Shown: positions 43,478 to 52,856, counted from the first letter of the stretch. The stretch: 64,000 nucleotides of DNA from Marinobacterium mangrovicola (GCF_004339595.1 NZ_SMFU01000014.1:1-64000), one strand, 5' to 3'. Translations and numbers: made by a program. The notes: a model not told the origin generated them from the letters alone.

Positions 43478-45076
43478 ATGTCCGCAAACACAGATTCCCA
43501 GGAGCTCTGCCAGGCCAATAGCAACCAGGCCCAGCCCAATATCCTTTTCATCATGGCCGATCAACTGGCTGCGCCGACGCTCTCCTTTCTCGGCGGCAAA
43601 ACCGCCAAAACGCCTAACCTGGATCGCCTGGCGGCGGAAGGCGTGGTGTTTGAATCCGCCTACTGCAACAGCCCGCTCTGTGCGCCAAGCCGCTATGTGC
43701 TGATGACCGGCCAACTCCCCACCAAGATTGGCGCCTGGGACAACGCCGCGGACTTCCCGGCCGACTACCCGACCTACGCCCATTACCTGCGCCTGCGGGG
43801 CTATAAAACCGCCCTATCCGGCAAGATGCACTTCTGCGGCCCGGACCAGTTGCACGGCTTTGAACAGCGCCTGACCACCGATATCTACCCGGCGGATTAC
43901 GGCTGGTTTGTCGACTGGGAAAACTTCGACACGCGCCCGAGCTACTACCACAACATGTCATCGGTGACCCAGGCGGGTCCGGTGCTACGCAGCAACCAGC
44001 TCGACTTCGATGATGAGGTAGTCTTTCAGGCCCAGCGCTACCTCTACGATCGCGCCCGCAGCAACGATGGCCAGCCATTCTGCCTCACCGTTTCCATGAC
44101 CCATCCCCACGACCCCTATGCCACCCCGCCGGAGTACTGGGATCGTTATACGGATGAAGAGATCGAGCTGCCCAGCGTGAATATCGCCGATGCCGATCAG
44201 GACCCGCACTCCGCCCGTTTGCTGCACGTCTACCAGAAAGATGAGAAGCAGATCAGCGAACAGCAGATCCGCAACGCCCGTCGCGCCTACTACGGCAACA
44301 CCAGCTACGTGGATGACCAGATCGGCAAACTGATGAAGATCCTGGAGCAGACAGGCCTTGCCGATAACACCATCGTGGTGTTCTCCGGCGATCACGGCGA
44401 CATGCTCGGAGAGCGCGGCCTCTGGTACAAAATGAGCTATTTCGAGTGGTCCGCGCGGGTGCCGATGCTGGTCTGGTCACCCAAGCGATTCAGCCCTAAG
44501 CGGGTCAGCCAGTCTGTTGCCACCATCGACCTTCTGCCCACCTTTGTTGACTTGGCTGGCCTCAGCGGTCAGTCTTTTACCCCCATCGAATACGCCATGC
44601 CGATCGATGGCCGCAGCCTGATGCCACATCTCAGGGGTGAAAACGGCCATGATGAAGTGATCGGTGAATACACCGGCGAGGGCGTGGTAGCGCCCCTGTT
44701 CATGATCCGGCGTGGCGACTTCAAATATGTGTGCTGCAAGGGAGATCCGGACCAGTTGTTTAACCTGGCGGAAGACCCGAAAGAGCTGAACAACCTCGCG
44801 GATAACTCCGCTTTTGCCGATACGCTGGAAGCGTTCCGGCAGGAGTCTGCGCAACGCTGGGACAGCGACGCCATCACCGAGCGCGTGCTGGTCAGCCAGC
44901 GCCGCCGCAAGCTGATCGCCCAAGCCCACAAGCAGGGTGTCGAACCGGCCTGGGACCACCAGCCGTTTACCGACGCCAGCCGCAGTTACATGCGCAACAA
45001 CATCGATCTGGACGATCTGGAGTACAACGCGCGCTTCCCTCGTCCCAACGCTAACGAACAAAAGGACGCTACATGA
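43478..45076 (+). CDS. betC: Choline-sulfatase BetC
   Basis: BetC hydrolyses choline-O-sulfate to choline and sulfate in the cytosol. The 532-residue sulfatase starts QPNILFIMADQLAAPTLSFLG with metal-binding Asp. It has the formylglycine site SPLCAPSRYVLMTGQLP (CxPxR) near residue 67, then LSGKMHFCGPDQLHGFE and FSGDHGDMLGERGLWYKMSYFEWS. The C-terminal RRRKLIAQAHKQG region is typical of BetC. Choline would feed glycine betaine synthesis, though betA and betB are not in the window. It overlaps the binding-protein gene by four bases. Confidence 0.95.
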   Translation: MSANTDSQELCQANSNQAQPNILFIMADQLAAPTLSFLGGKTAKTPNLDRLAAEGVVFESAYCNSPLCAPSRYVLMTGQLPTKIGAWDNAADFPADYPTYAHYLRLRGYKTALSGKMHFCGPDQLHGFEQRLTTDIYPADYGWFVDWENFDTRPSYYHNMSSVTQAGPVLRSNQLDFDDEVVFQAQRYLYDRARSNDGQPFCLTVSMTHPHDPYATPPEYWDRYTDEEIELPSVNIADADQDPHSARLLHVYQKDEKQISEQQIRNARRAYYGNTSYVDDQIGKLMKILEQTGLADNTIVVFSGDHGDMLGERGLWYKMSYFEWSARVPMLVWSPKRFSPKRVSQSVATIDLLPTFVDLAGLSGQSFTPIEYAMPIDGRSLMPHLRGENGHDEVIGEYTGEGVVAPLFMIRRGDFKYVCCKGDPDQLFNLAEDPKELNNLADNSAFADTLEAFRQESAQRWDSDAITERVLVSQRRRKLIAQAHKQGVEPAWDHQPFTDASRSYMRNNIDLDDLEYNARFPRPNANEQKDAT

Positions 45077-46032
45077 GACAGTCTCTATTCAAGCTGAACA
45101 CCCTAAGCCTGGCCACCGCACTGGGCCTTGGCCTGCTATCCGGCGGCGCATTGGCTGCACAGGACCCGGAAAGCTGTCGCGATGTCAGCATGTCTGGGCC
45201 TGGCTGGACCGATATCGCTGCCACCAATGCGGTCACCAGTACTCTGCTGCAGGGCCTGGGTTACAGCCCAACGGTGGATACGCTGGCGGTGCCGATCGGC
45301 TTTGAAGGACTGAAAAGTGGCGAAGTGGACCTATTCCTCGGTAACTGGATGCCGGCGCAGAAAGACTTCATAGCTAAATATGAAGACTCCATAGAGATCG
45401 TCGGTACCAACCTGGAAGGCGCCAAGTTCACACTTGCCGTGCCCAAGTACGCCTATGACGCCGGCGTGACGGACTTTGCCGACCTGGCCAAGTTTGGCGA
45501 CGAGTTCCGCGAGAAGATCTACGGCATCGAACCGGGTTCCGCCAGTAACGAAATGCTGTTGGACATGGTGGAGAGCGGTGACTTTGGTCTGGAAGGCTGG
45601 AGCGTGGTCGAGTCCGGCGAGCAGGGCACCCTGAGCCAGGTGCGCCGCGCCGTGCGCCGTGAACAGTTCATCGTGTTCCTCGGCTGGGAGCCGCACCCGA
45701 TGAACAACACCCTGGAAATGGAGTACCTCACCGGCGGCGACGACTACTTCGGCCCCAACTTCGGCGGTGCCACCGTGCGTACACTGACCCGCACAGGCTA
45801 CAGCGAAGAGTGCGGCAACGTAGGTCAGCTGCTCAGCAACCTGACCTTTAACCTGGAGATGGAAAACGAAATCATGGGCTACATCCTTGATGACGGCATG
45901 TCCGACAATGATGCCGCGCGCAAGTGGCTGAGCGAAAACCCGGAGGCGATCAAGCCCTGGCTGGAAAACGTCACCACCCTGTCCGGCGAACCGGGCCTGC
46001 CCGCAGTTGAAGCCAGCCTGGCGCAGAAGTAA
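45073..46032 (+). CDS. Choline (or choline-sulfate) ABC substrate-binding protein
   Basis: The 319-residue exported protein has a signal peptide ending SGGALA-AQ (residues ~1-28) and an OpuAC/ProX-like type II binding fold. CRDVSMSGPGWTDIAATNAV, VDLFLGNWMPAQ, IEPGSASNEML and FLGWEPHPMNNTLEMEYL contain the aromatic residues that cage trimethylammonium ligands in ChoX. Permease and ATPase genes are missing here, so the partner transporter must be elsewhere. ATGA overlap with betC. Confidence 0.9.
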   Translation: MRQSLFKLNTLSLATALGLGLLSGGALAAQDPESCRDVSMSGPGWTDIAATNAVTSTLLQGLGYSPTVDTLAVPIGFEGLKSGEVDLFLGNWMPAQKDFIAKYEDSIEIVGTNLEGAKFTLAVPKYAYDAGVTDFADLAKFGDEFREKIYGIEPGSASNEMLLDMVESGDFGLEGWSVVESGEQGTLSQVRRAVRREQFIVFLGWEPHPMNNTLEMEYLTGGDDYFGPNFGGATVRTLTRTGYSEECGNVGQLLSNLTFNLEMENEIMGYILDDGMSDNDAARKWLSENPEAIKPWLENVTTLSGEPGLPAVEASLAQK

Positions 46033-46050
46033 GCGCTGCCACGCACATTC

Positions 46051-46077
46051 CCCCGGCACCGTCGCGTGCCGGGGTTT
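46051..46077 (+). terminator. Terminator after the choline-binding protein gene
   Basis: CCCCGGCAC and GTGCCGGGG are perfect 9-bp arms with a 6-nt loop, followed by TTTCTGTTT. It lies 19 bp past the stop codon. Confidence 0.8.
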
Positions 46078-46184
46078 CTGTTTGAAGAGTCCCCTGTATT
46101 AAAATCAAAAAGTACGGGAAAAGAGTACACTTCCGCTATAACAGTCCTAGAACCCATCATTGATCTTTTGGCCGGAGTCCGGGC

Positions 46185-47984
46185 TTGATCGACTACTTCA
46201 AATGGCGCCATCAACTTGGCAAACAACAGCTGCGTGACGATCTCAGTGCCGGCATCACCGGCGCGATCATCGCCCTGCCCCAGTGTGTCGCCTACGCGCT
46301 GATCGCCGGCATGCCGCCGGAAACAGGCCTTTACTCCGCCATCATCATCACCGCGCTGGCGGCGATTCTGGGTTCCTCCTGGCATATGATCACCGGCCCT
46401 GCGGCGGCCGTCTCCATCGTGCTGATGAGTATCGTCAGCGAAATGGCGGAACCCGGCAGCGCCGAGTTTATCTCCACTATGCTGACGCTAACGCTGCTGA
46501 CCGGCTTGATACAGCTATTGCTGGGGCTGCTGCGTATCGGCTCGCTGGTGAATTTTATCTCCCACACGGTGGTGATCGGCTTTACCGCCGGGGCATCGAT
46601 TCTGATCGCCTCGAGCCAGTTCAAATACCTGCTCGGAGTCGAACTGCCGGGCGGGCTCAACCTGTTTGAAACCTTCTACCAGCTCTGGCTCGCCCTGCCC
46701 GAGGCGCATATCTCGTCGCTGATAGTCGGCGCGGCCACGCTGTTCAGCGCCATTATTATCCGCCGTATCCATCGACGTCTGCCGCATCTGTTACTGGCTT
46801 TGGCCATCGGATCGCTCTGCGGCTGGCTGCTTGGGGGCGAGGATAAGGGTATAGAAACCGTAGGTGCACTGCCCTCGGGTCTTCCGCTGCCGGCGCTGCC
46901 GGAGATAGGCTTGTCCAGCATCAGCACCCTGGCTTCCGGTGCCTTTGCTCTGGCACTGCTGGGGCTTATCGAGGCGGTCAGCATCGCCCGCGCCATCGCT
47001 CTGCGTTCGCATCAGCAGATCGACGGCAACCGTGAATTTATCGGTCAGGGGATCGCCAACAGCGTTGGCAGTTTCTTCTCCTGCTTTGCAGGCTCCGGCT
47101 CATTCACCCGCTCCGGCGCCAACTACGATGCCGGCGCCGTGACGCCGCTGGCGGCGATCACCAATGCGTTGATTGTGGCGGTGATTCTGATCTCCTTCCC
47201 CAGCATCACCCAGTGGCTACCGATGTCCGCCATGGCGGGCACTATTCTGCTGATCGCCTGGAACCTGATCGACCGTCACCATATCGCTCAGATCCTGAAG
47301 ATCAGCCGCCAGGAGAGCATCGTCCTGCTGGCGACTTTCGCCGCGACGCTGCTGATCGACCCGGTGTTCTCGATCTACGTCGGTGTGTTCCTGTCGATCG
47401 CCTTCTACCTGCGCCGCACCTCACGCCCCTCGGTGATCCCGGTGGCGCCGCTGCAGAACGCGCCGCGCCGAAGTATCCGCAATATCAAGCGCCACCAGCT
47501 GCGTGAATGCCCGCAGTTCCAGATCATCCGTATCGATGGCTCCATGTTTTTCGGCTGCGTCGAGCATATTCAGATCCATCTGCGACAGCTTGCGGAGCAA
47601 AGCATCGGCCCACCGAGGATTCTGATACTCGGCAAGGGGATCAACTTTATCGATGTATCGGCGTTCGAGATGCTGATTCAGGAAGCGGAACTGATCGAAA
47701 AGCGCGGCGGTCAGCTGATGTTCTGCGCCTTCAAGGGTGTGCTGCTGGATGATTTGGAGCGCACCGGCCTGCTGGGCCGTATCGGCGCGGCACGCTTCTT
47801 CGGCAGTCCGAAAGAGGCGATCGCCAGCGTAGTGCCTGAATTGGAGCGGGAGATCTGCGATCACTGTACCGCAAGGATTTTCCGCGAGTGCCCACCGGCG
47901 CCCGATTCACTGGAGAGAATCCCAACCGCAGATGACGCTTTAGAAAACGGCCCGAAAGACGACCGACTGGCCGAAGATGACTGA
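46185..47984 (+). CDS. SulP family permease with STAS domain
   Basis: The 599-residue inner-membrane protein begins LRDDLSAGITGAIIALPQCVAYALIAGMPPETGLYSAII, the SulP signature. It has about 12-14 helices including ITGPAAAVSIVLMS, and a C-terminal cytosolic STAS domain (~445-550; IIRIDGSMFFGCVEHIQ, GKGINFIDVSAFEMLIQEAE). SulP proteins carry sulfate or other anions. Next to betC it may export or import sulfate, or import choline-O-sulfate itself (inferred). The start is TTG with GGAG seven bases upstream. A terminator separates it from the betC unit. Confidence 0.9.
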   Translation: MIDYFKWRHQLGKQQLRDDLSAGITGAIIALPQCVAYALIAGMPPETGLYSAIIITALAAILGSSWHMITGPAAAVSIVLMSIVSEMAEPGSAEFISTMLTLTLLTGLIQLLLGLLRIGSLVNFISHTVVIGFTAGASILIASSQFKYLLGVELPGGLNLFETFYQLWLALPEAHISSLIVGAATLFSAIIIRRIHRRLPHLLLALAIGSLCGWLLGGEDKGIETVGALPSGLPLPALPEIGLSSISTLASGAFALALLGLIEAVSIARAIALRSHQQIDGNREFIGQGIANSVGSFFSCFAGSGSFTRSGANYDAGAVTPLAAITNALIVAVILISFPSITQWLPMSAMAGTILLIAWNLIDRHHIAQILKISRQESIVLLATFAATLLIDPVFSIYVGVFLSIAFYLRRTSRPSVIPVAPLQNAPRRSIRNIKRHQLRECPQFQIIRIDGSMFFGCVEHIQIHLRQLAEQSIGPPRILILGKGINFIDVSAFEMLIQEAELIEKRGGQLMFCAFKGVLLDDLERTGLLGRIGAARFFGSPKEAIASVVPELEREICDHCTARIFRECPPAPDSLERIPTADDALENGPKDDRLAEDD

Positions 47985-48012
47985 CCGAAGATAAAGAGCC
48001 AGATAAAAGAAA

Positions 48013-48043
48013 CCCGCCATACTGGATCGCAGTCGGCGGGCTT
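48013..48043 (+). terminator. Probable terminator after the SulP gene
   Basis: CCCGCC pairs with GGCGGG across a 16-nt loop, followed by CTTCAT. A second stem GGCCCC/GGGGCC lies at 48096-48120. The rest of the 227-bp gap to the next gene shows nothing recognisable. Confidence 0.5.
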
Positions 48044-48211
48044 CATAAAGTTACCCAGCGGTGTCCGAAACCTTGGGTGAGTGAACCTGCAACTCGGCCC
48101 CACGCAATCTGAACGGGGCCAGCTTTCAGGCTTCTTGTCGTGCTAAAGCGTTAACACTATCCTCTTCCTACTGTCACAGGGCATTGATAACGATCAAGCC
48201 TGGGAGGAAAG

Positions 48212-48691
48212 ATGAACACACAAGCCACCGCCCAGCTCCACCTGACCGATCTGCCGATCGGTGCGCTGACGCTGACCGCGAGCAATGAAGCTCTGACCGG
48301 CGTGGAGTTTGGTCGCGTTGAACATGCATCCCTGGATCATGTGCCTAACGACGTGCTGCTGGAAGCGGCGCACCAGCTCAGCGAGTACTTCGCCGGAAAA
48401 CGCCAGAGCTTTGATCTTCCCCTGTCCCCCCAGGGTACTGAGTTTCAGTGTGAGGTCTGGCAGGCACTGCAGACGATCCCCTTTGGTGAAACACGCAGCT
48501 ATGGCGAGCTGGCCAACAGCCTCGGCAAACCGCGCGCCGCCCGTGCGGTAGGCCTGGCCAATAACCGTAACCCACTGGCGATACTGATCCCCTGCCACCG
48601 TGTGATCGGTGCCGATGGCGCCCTCATCGGCTATGCTGGCGGCCTGCTGATCAAACAGGCCCTGCTTGATCTGGAAAGTAGTCGATCATAA
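48212..48691 (+). CDS. Methylated-DNA--protein-cysteine methyltransferase (Ogt-like)
   Basis: The 159-residue protein repairs O6-alkylguanine by transferring the alkyl group to its own cysteine. The active site ILIPCHRVIGADGALIGYAGG lies near residues 128-148. FQCEVWQALQTIPFGETRSYGELA and the arginine-finger RAVGLANNRNPLAI are the DNA-binding elements. Length is that of Ogt-type proteins. GGGAGG precedes the ATG. Confidence 0.94.
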   Translation: MNTQATAQLHLTDLPIGALTLTASNEALTGVEFGRVEHASLDHVPNDVLLEAAHQLSEYFAGKRQSFDLPLSPQGTEFQCEVWQALQTIPFGETRSYGELANSLGKPRAARAVGLANNRNPLAILIPCHRVIGADGALIGYAGGLLIKQALLDLESSRS

Positions 48692-48831
48692 TAGCGGCCA
48701 ACCTTGACAGCAGACGCTGCTGAACACTTGTCCGAGTAACCCTTTGCAGGTAGTTTATGCAGCCCCAATGGCGCCGGGCGCTAGCTCCCGGCCCTGCAAG
48801 ATACCCAGAATAACGGCCCGAACGGATGACC

Positions 48832-50109
48832 ATGGAATCACTGACTCTCTCTCCGCTGAAACACGCCTCCGGTGAAGTGCAACTGCCGGGCTCTAAAAGC
48901 CTGTCCAACCGCATTCTGCTGCTGGCGGCCCTGTCCGAGGGAGAAACCCGGGTCACCAACCTGCTCGACAGCGATGATGTGCGCCATATGCTCAACGCCC
49001 TGACCAAGCTGGGCGTCAGTTACGAGCTGGCCGAAGATCGCCGCAGCTGCAACGTGCAGGGCGTCGCCGGTCCGTTCAAGGCCGATGCCGCCGAGCTGTT
49101 CCTGGGCAACGCCGGCACCGCTATGCGCCCGCTCACCGCTGCGCTTTGCCTCGGTAACGGCGAGTTTGAACTGACCGGCGAGCCGCGCATGTACGAGCGC
49201 CCGATCCAGGATCTGGTCGATGCCCTGCGCCCGCTCGGCGCCGATGTGGAATACCTCGGCGATGAAGGCTACCCGCCGATGAAGATCAAGGCTTCTGGCC
49301 TGAACGGCGGCGAAGTCAGCATCAAGGGCAACATCTCCAGCCAGTTCCTTACCGCGCTGCTGATGGCGGCGCCGCTGGCCAAAGATGACCTGACTATCGT
49401 CGTCGATGGTGAACTGGTCTCCAAACCCTATATCGATATCACCCTGCACAGCATGAAGCTGTTCGGCGTTGAGGTGATCAACGACAACTACCAGCGCTTT
49501 ATCGTTAAAGCCGGCCAGAGCTACCGCTCACCGGGCGAAGTGATGGTGGAAGGCGATGCTTCCTCTGCCTCCTACTTCCTCGCTGCGGCCGCCATCGCTG
49601 GCGGTAGCATCCGCGTATACGGCGTTGGCTCCGACAGCGTACAGGGCGACAAGGCGTTTGCCGAAGTGCTTGGCAAGATGGGCGCCCAGGTCAGCTACGG
49701 TCCAACCTGGGTGGAAGTCACCAAGGGTGAACTGAACGGTGTGGATCTGGACCTGAACGCCATCCCCGATGCCGCCATGACCATCGCCACCACCGCCCTG
49801 TTCGCCAAAGGCCCCACAGCGATCCGCAACGTCTACAACTGGCGCGTCAAGGAAACCGACCGCCTGGCCGCCATGGCCACCGAGCTGCGTAAGGTCGGTG
49901 CCGAAGTTGTCGAAGGCGAAGACTTTATCGAGATCACACCGCCTACTGAAATCACCAGCGCTGCAATCGACACCTACGATGACCACCGCATGGCGATGTG
50001 CTTCTCCCTGGCCGCTTTCGGTAACGCTCCGATCACCATCAACGACCCGGGCTGCACCCGCAAGACCTTCCCGGAATACTTCGACCTGTTCAAACAGGTC
50101 ACCGGCTGA
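48832..50109 (+). CDS. aroA: 3-phosphoshikimate 1-carboxyvinyltransferase (EPSP synthase) AroA
   Basis: AroA joins shikimate 3-phosphate and phosphoenolpyruvate in aromatic amino acid synthesis. The 425-residue protein closely follows E. coli Aro[73 protein letters not shown]-type motif ([15 protein letters not shown]) and [11 protein letters not shown]. This is the class I, glyphosate-sensitive type. The ATG at 48832 gives the family N-terminus; another in-frame ATG lies two codons upstream at 48826. It is not fused to tyrA or cmk. Confidence 0.96.
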   Translation: MESLTLSPLKHASGEVQLPGSKSLSNRILLLAALSEGETRVTNLLDSDDVRHMLNALTKLGVSYELAEDRRSCNVQGVAGPFKADAAELFLGNAGTAMRPLTAALCLGNGEFELTGEPRMYERPIQDLVDALRPLGADVEYLGDEGYPPMKIKASGLNGGEVSIKGNISSQFLTALLMAAPLAKDDLTIVVDGELVSKPYIDITLHSMKLFGVEVINDNYQRFIVKAGQSYRSPGEVMVEGDASSASYFLAAAAIAGGSIRVYGVGSDSVQGDKAFAEVLGKMGAQVSYGPTWVEVTKGELNGVDLDLNAIPDAAMTIATTALFAKGPTAIRNVYNWRVKETDRLAAMATELRKVGAEVVEGEDFIEITPPTEITSAAIDTYDDHRMAMCFSLAAFGNAPITINDPGCTRKTFPEYFDLFKQVTG

Positions 50110-50137
50110 TCGCCAGCGATCCAACCAAATCGTGCTG

Positions 50138-50170
50138 AATAAGGGCTTCTTGATGGGGCCCTTATTCTTT
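50138..50170 (+). terminator. Rho-independent terminator of aroA
   Basis: AATAAGGGC and GCCCTTATT are perfect 9-bp arms around an 11-nt loop, followed by CTTT. The remaining sequence to 50440 has no feature I can name. Confidence 0.8.
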
Positions 50171-50440
50171 CTACAAAACGGCTTCTACCGAACAGCTTCG
50201 ACAGAAGCCAGAGCAATCCCCTCGCCTCTCCCGAAGCTCTTCACGTGCCACCGGCATAAAGCCAACTTTGCGGGTAATCACTCATTACACTAAGTTTAAT
50301 TCGGTTACGGTTGGCGCTATGAGGCGTGGATTCTGCCCTTGTTTCACAGCGCAGACCTACAACTGAACGGGCCGATCAGTCAGCCCTAAAACTTGCACGG
50401 CGTCCAGGCGCCAGCGCTTGGCCGCCACGAGGTTGCCAAT

Positions 50441-50704
50441 ATGACTACGGTAATAGCTATTCATGAAGTGGACGATGTTGCCCACTGGCTAAGCTCCCCC
50501 AAACGGGACGAGTTTCTGGCGAGTCACGGAATGACTGCGAAAACCTTTGTCAGCCCAGACGGCGGTAACAAAGTAGGACTTGTTATAGAAAACGTGTCCA
50601 GCGTCGCCGCACTTACCGAAGCCCTGCAAGGGGATGATGCCGCGGCCGCAATGAAGTACGACGGTGTCCGCCCGGCAACGGTTGAGCTCTTCGAAGCCTC
50701 CTAA
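50441..50704 (+). CDS. Small conserved-looking hypothetical protein
   Basis: This 87-residue soluble protein reads like a dodecin-sized or antibiotic-monooxygenase-like alpha/beta ferredoxin fold: VIAIHEVDDVAHWLSS, then GNKVGLVIENVSSVAALTEALQ. No family is certain. ATG at 50441 has GAGG seven bases upstream; the open frame upstream has no start with a ribosome site. Confidence 0.65.
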   Translation: MTTVIAIHEVDDVAHWLSSPKRDEFLASHGMTAKTFVSPDGGNKVGLVIENVSSVAALTEALQGDDAAAAMKYDGVRPATVELFEAS

Positions 50705-50836
50705 GCCCGGTACCCAACCGGCTTTATCCAACAGCCGTGCTCCCGCCCCTAGCCATAAAATTTATAGAAATCGATAAAACGGGAAGCACGGCAGCATCAA
50801 CAGACAATCGGGCCGTTTGTACGGAGAACGCTAACC

Positions 50837-51595
50837 ATGGCCAACCAGGAAGCTGCCGAGCAACGGGCACTGGAACAGGAAAAGCTCAGGGAAGAGATCA
50901 AACAACTGCGCGCCGCTGGGCGAACCAAATGGATCACCCCCGCTGCACTGGCGACACTTCTGCCGCTGCTGGCAGGCTTCGGCCTCTGGGTCGCAGGCGA
51001 AATCAAACAGTACAACCAGGCTTATATCGCCCTGGCCGATCGTGACCGGTTGCAAGCTCAAAAGGAGCGGTTACAGGATCAGAAAGATAGCCTGAACCTG
51101 GAGGTTCAAACCCTGCTGCAGCTTAAAGCCCACTATGCAGCGGAAGCCGAGCGGCTGCGCCGGGACACCGCAGCCAAGCAGGCGACCATCGACCACACCT
51201 ACCTTCGCGGTGTATACACCCGCGCAGAAACGCTCTATTCGCTGAACCATATTGATGGTTGGGGCCCGGCGATAGAGATCAATCAGCTGCGCCAGCAACT
51301 GGCAAAGCAACCACTGGCTGATGAGCTGTCAGTGACGCTAAACGATCTTCTGGAACGCTATGAATTCGCCCTGCAAGTGGTCGATACTTCCCGCGATATT
51401 CTTAAAGAGTTCGACCAGACTTCTGCCCTGATGCCTGCATCGGAATGGACCAAGGAGCTACGCCCCATGCCCGGCGGCTCGTTTAGCCCTGGCCGCAATA
51501 TCATGGTAGCAAGTTATGAAAAGACGCCGCGCTACTATGATGTTGATGAGGGTAGGTTTCTCACGGAGGAAGAGACCGCTTCTTTCAAGCGCTAG
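50837..51595 (+). CDS. Membrane-anchored coiled-coil hypothetical protein
   Basis: The 252-residue product has a charged N-terminal helix (~5-30), one membrane segment (ITPAALATLLPLLAGFGLWVAG, ~33-54), a long coiled coil (DRLQAQKERLQDQKDSLNLEVQ, ~68-120) and an alpha-helical C-terminal domain. It is the last gene before the cassette array and shows chromosomal base composition. Function unknown. Confidence 0.7.
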   Translation: MANQEAAEQRALEQEKLREEIKQLRAAGRTKWITPAALATLLPLLAGFGLWVAGEIKQYNQAYIALADRDRLQAQKERLQDQKDSLNLEVQTLLQLKAHYAAEAERLRRDTAAKQATIDHTYLRGVYTRAETLYSLNHIDGWGPAIEINQLRQQLAKQPLADELSVTLNDLLERYEFALQVVDTSRDILKEFDQTSALMPASEWTKELRPMPGGSFSPGRNIMVASYEKTPRYYDVDEGRFLTEEETASFKR

Positions 51596-51630
51596 AGCCT
51601 ATATTGCCCGGAGTATCCTGTCTACTCGTG

Positions 51631-51807
51631 CTAATCCGCCCTTCTACCTACTATAGCCTCACCCAACACCTGCCCCATAAAGACATGTAAAGCTTGTGCC
51701 TTCGTACAAAAAGAACCAAACTGGCTCCCGCGTCCTACAGGAAGTAGACGCATAAACACCAAAGCAAACGATCCCAAGGGACTGATACATGGATAGTTGG
51801 GCTTCAT
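51631..51807 (-). CDS. Possible 58-residue peptide, uncertain
   Basis: The gap 51596-52020 before the first attC site has no secure gene. On the minus strand, a strong AGGAG lies six bases before an ATG that opens a 58-codon frame (MKPNYPCISPLGSFALVFMR, then a Gly/Arg-rich part). No homology is recognised. It may be a genuine small gene, a degraded reverse-oriented cassette, or chance. Confidence 0.25.
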   Translation of the reverse strand: MKPNYPCISPLGSFALVFMRLLPVGRGSQFGSFCTKAQALHVFMGQVLGEAIVGRRAD

Positions 51808-52021
51808 TGACCTCTCCTACAGCTAATCATCCAGCTGAGCTTGGCCACATCACTACAGCGAACACTTCAGCAACTGCCCAGTCTGCTACCTGTTTAGCAA
51901 CATCGCTACGCGATGAAATACCTTTTCTTCAATTCAGAACGAAACCACCTATTTTTTATCTCTTTTATATCAGTAGCTTATAAAACGCTACGGTACGATA
52001 TGAAAATTAAAAGGTATACCC

Positions 52022-52069
52022 GCTAATAATTATTATGAGGTCGCAGACCTCATTAACAGGCTGTTATAG
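52022..52069 (+). repeat. attC site A (first site of the array)
   Basis: Right box GTTATAG (52063-52069) pairs loosely with a left TAATAAT box. The centre is the perfect hairpin ATGAGGTC-GCA-GACCTCAT (52035-52053). It is short (48 bp) and about three quarters identical to site J. Confidence 0.6.
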
Positions 52070-52083
52070 CCAAGGAGGTTTTC

Positions 52084-52476
52084 GTGCCATTTGATCTATC
52101 GGACGAGGAACTCGCGAAAAGCGAAGGGGAGCTAGGGGCGAAATTGCCGACGGAATATCGCGAAGCAATGATGGCCGACAACGGCGGCGAGGCGTCCACA
52201 GAAGAGGATGATTGGGAAATTTACCCAATCCGAGACACCTCGGACCGTAAACGACTATCAAGAACCTGTAACCATATTCTCAACGAAACCGAGTCGTGCC
52301 GTGGCTTCGGTAACTTTCCCGAAAACGCGATTGCTATCGCTGGCAATGGGCTTGGGGATCAAATGGTATTGGTTAAAGAGGGTGCTTCGTTTAAGCCAAC
52401 GGTTTATTTATGGCTGCATGAAACAGGTGAAATGCGGGAATTAGCGGCCAACTTCAATGAAATCCAAAAGCTATAA
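52084..52476 (+). CDS. Cassette gene: SMI1/KNR4 (SUKH) family protein
   Basis: This 130-residue protein has the SUKH fold pattern: LSDEELAKSEGELGAKLPTEYREAMMADNGGEA at residues 5-37, the later AIAGNGLGDQMVLV, and a C-terminal strand with VYLWLHETGE. SUKH proteins are often immunity proteins against polymorphic toxins, but many are of unknown role. The start is GTG with AAGGAGG nine bases upstream. The TAA stop lies inside the left box of attC site B. No matching toxin is nearby. Confidence 0.8.
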   Translation: MPFDLSDEELAKSEGELGAKLPTEYREAMMADNGGEASTEEDDWEIYPIRDTSDRKRLSRTCNHILNETESCRGFGNFPENAIAIAGNGLGDQMVLVKEGASFKPTVYLWLHETGEMRELAANFNEIQKL

Positions 52477-52560
52477 CAAGGCGGTCAACCGGACGCCAAA
52501 AGCGTGCCGCTTTTGGTTCCCTTCGCTGGCGCTCCGGCGCCGGTTACCTCAGCGTTATGG
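52471..52560 (+). repeat. attC site B
   Basis: Left box CTATAAC (52471-52477), right box GTTATGG (52554-52560), 90 bp. Internal stems include CCAAAAGCG...CGCTTTTGG and GCGCTCCGGCGC. It holds the stop codon of the SUKH gene. Confidence 0.85.
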
Positions 52561-52570
52561 GGTGTCATAG

Positions 52571-52849
52571 TTGCCTACTTTAGACGTTACGAAAAACTGG
52601 GTTGCAGGGCTTAGCACAACACCTCTTTATCTAGTCATTGGTATTGTATTGAATCGCTTCAGCCCTATAGGGTGGGTGTTTGCGATTATTGTGGCACTGT
52701 TCTTGGTAGGGGGTATTTATAGAGTGGTAGTAGTCGGGCTTGTAACCAAAGGCTTTAGCCCTCTAATGGCGATCCTTCTATGGATACTCGCGCAATTCCT
52801 TATTATTGGCACTTTGGCGATCAGTGTTCGCGCAGGGATTTTTGGATGA
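52571..52849 (+). CDS. Cassette gene: small membrane protein
   Basis: This 92-residue product has three hydrophobic helices (LYLVIGIVLNRF, VFAIIVALFLVGGIYRVVVVGLV, MAILLWILAQFLIIGTLAISV). It starts with TTG only 17 bp inside the cassette. I do not recognise the family. Confidence 0.65.
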   Translation: MPTLDVTKNWVAGLSTTPLYLVIGIVLNRFSPIGWVFAIIVALFLVGGIYRVVVVGLVTKGFSPLMAILLWILAQFLIIGTLAISVRAGIFG

Positions 52850-52856
52850 GATCGTC

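Noticed and set aside
51789-51983. 64-codon plus-strand frame before attC site A
   Set aside because: It has no ribosome site, low-complexity Ser/Thr/Ala content and no membrane or domain pattern; kept only as part of the gene-poor gap.
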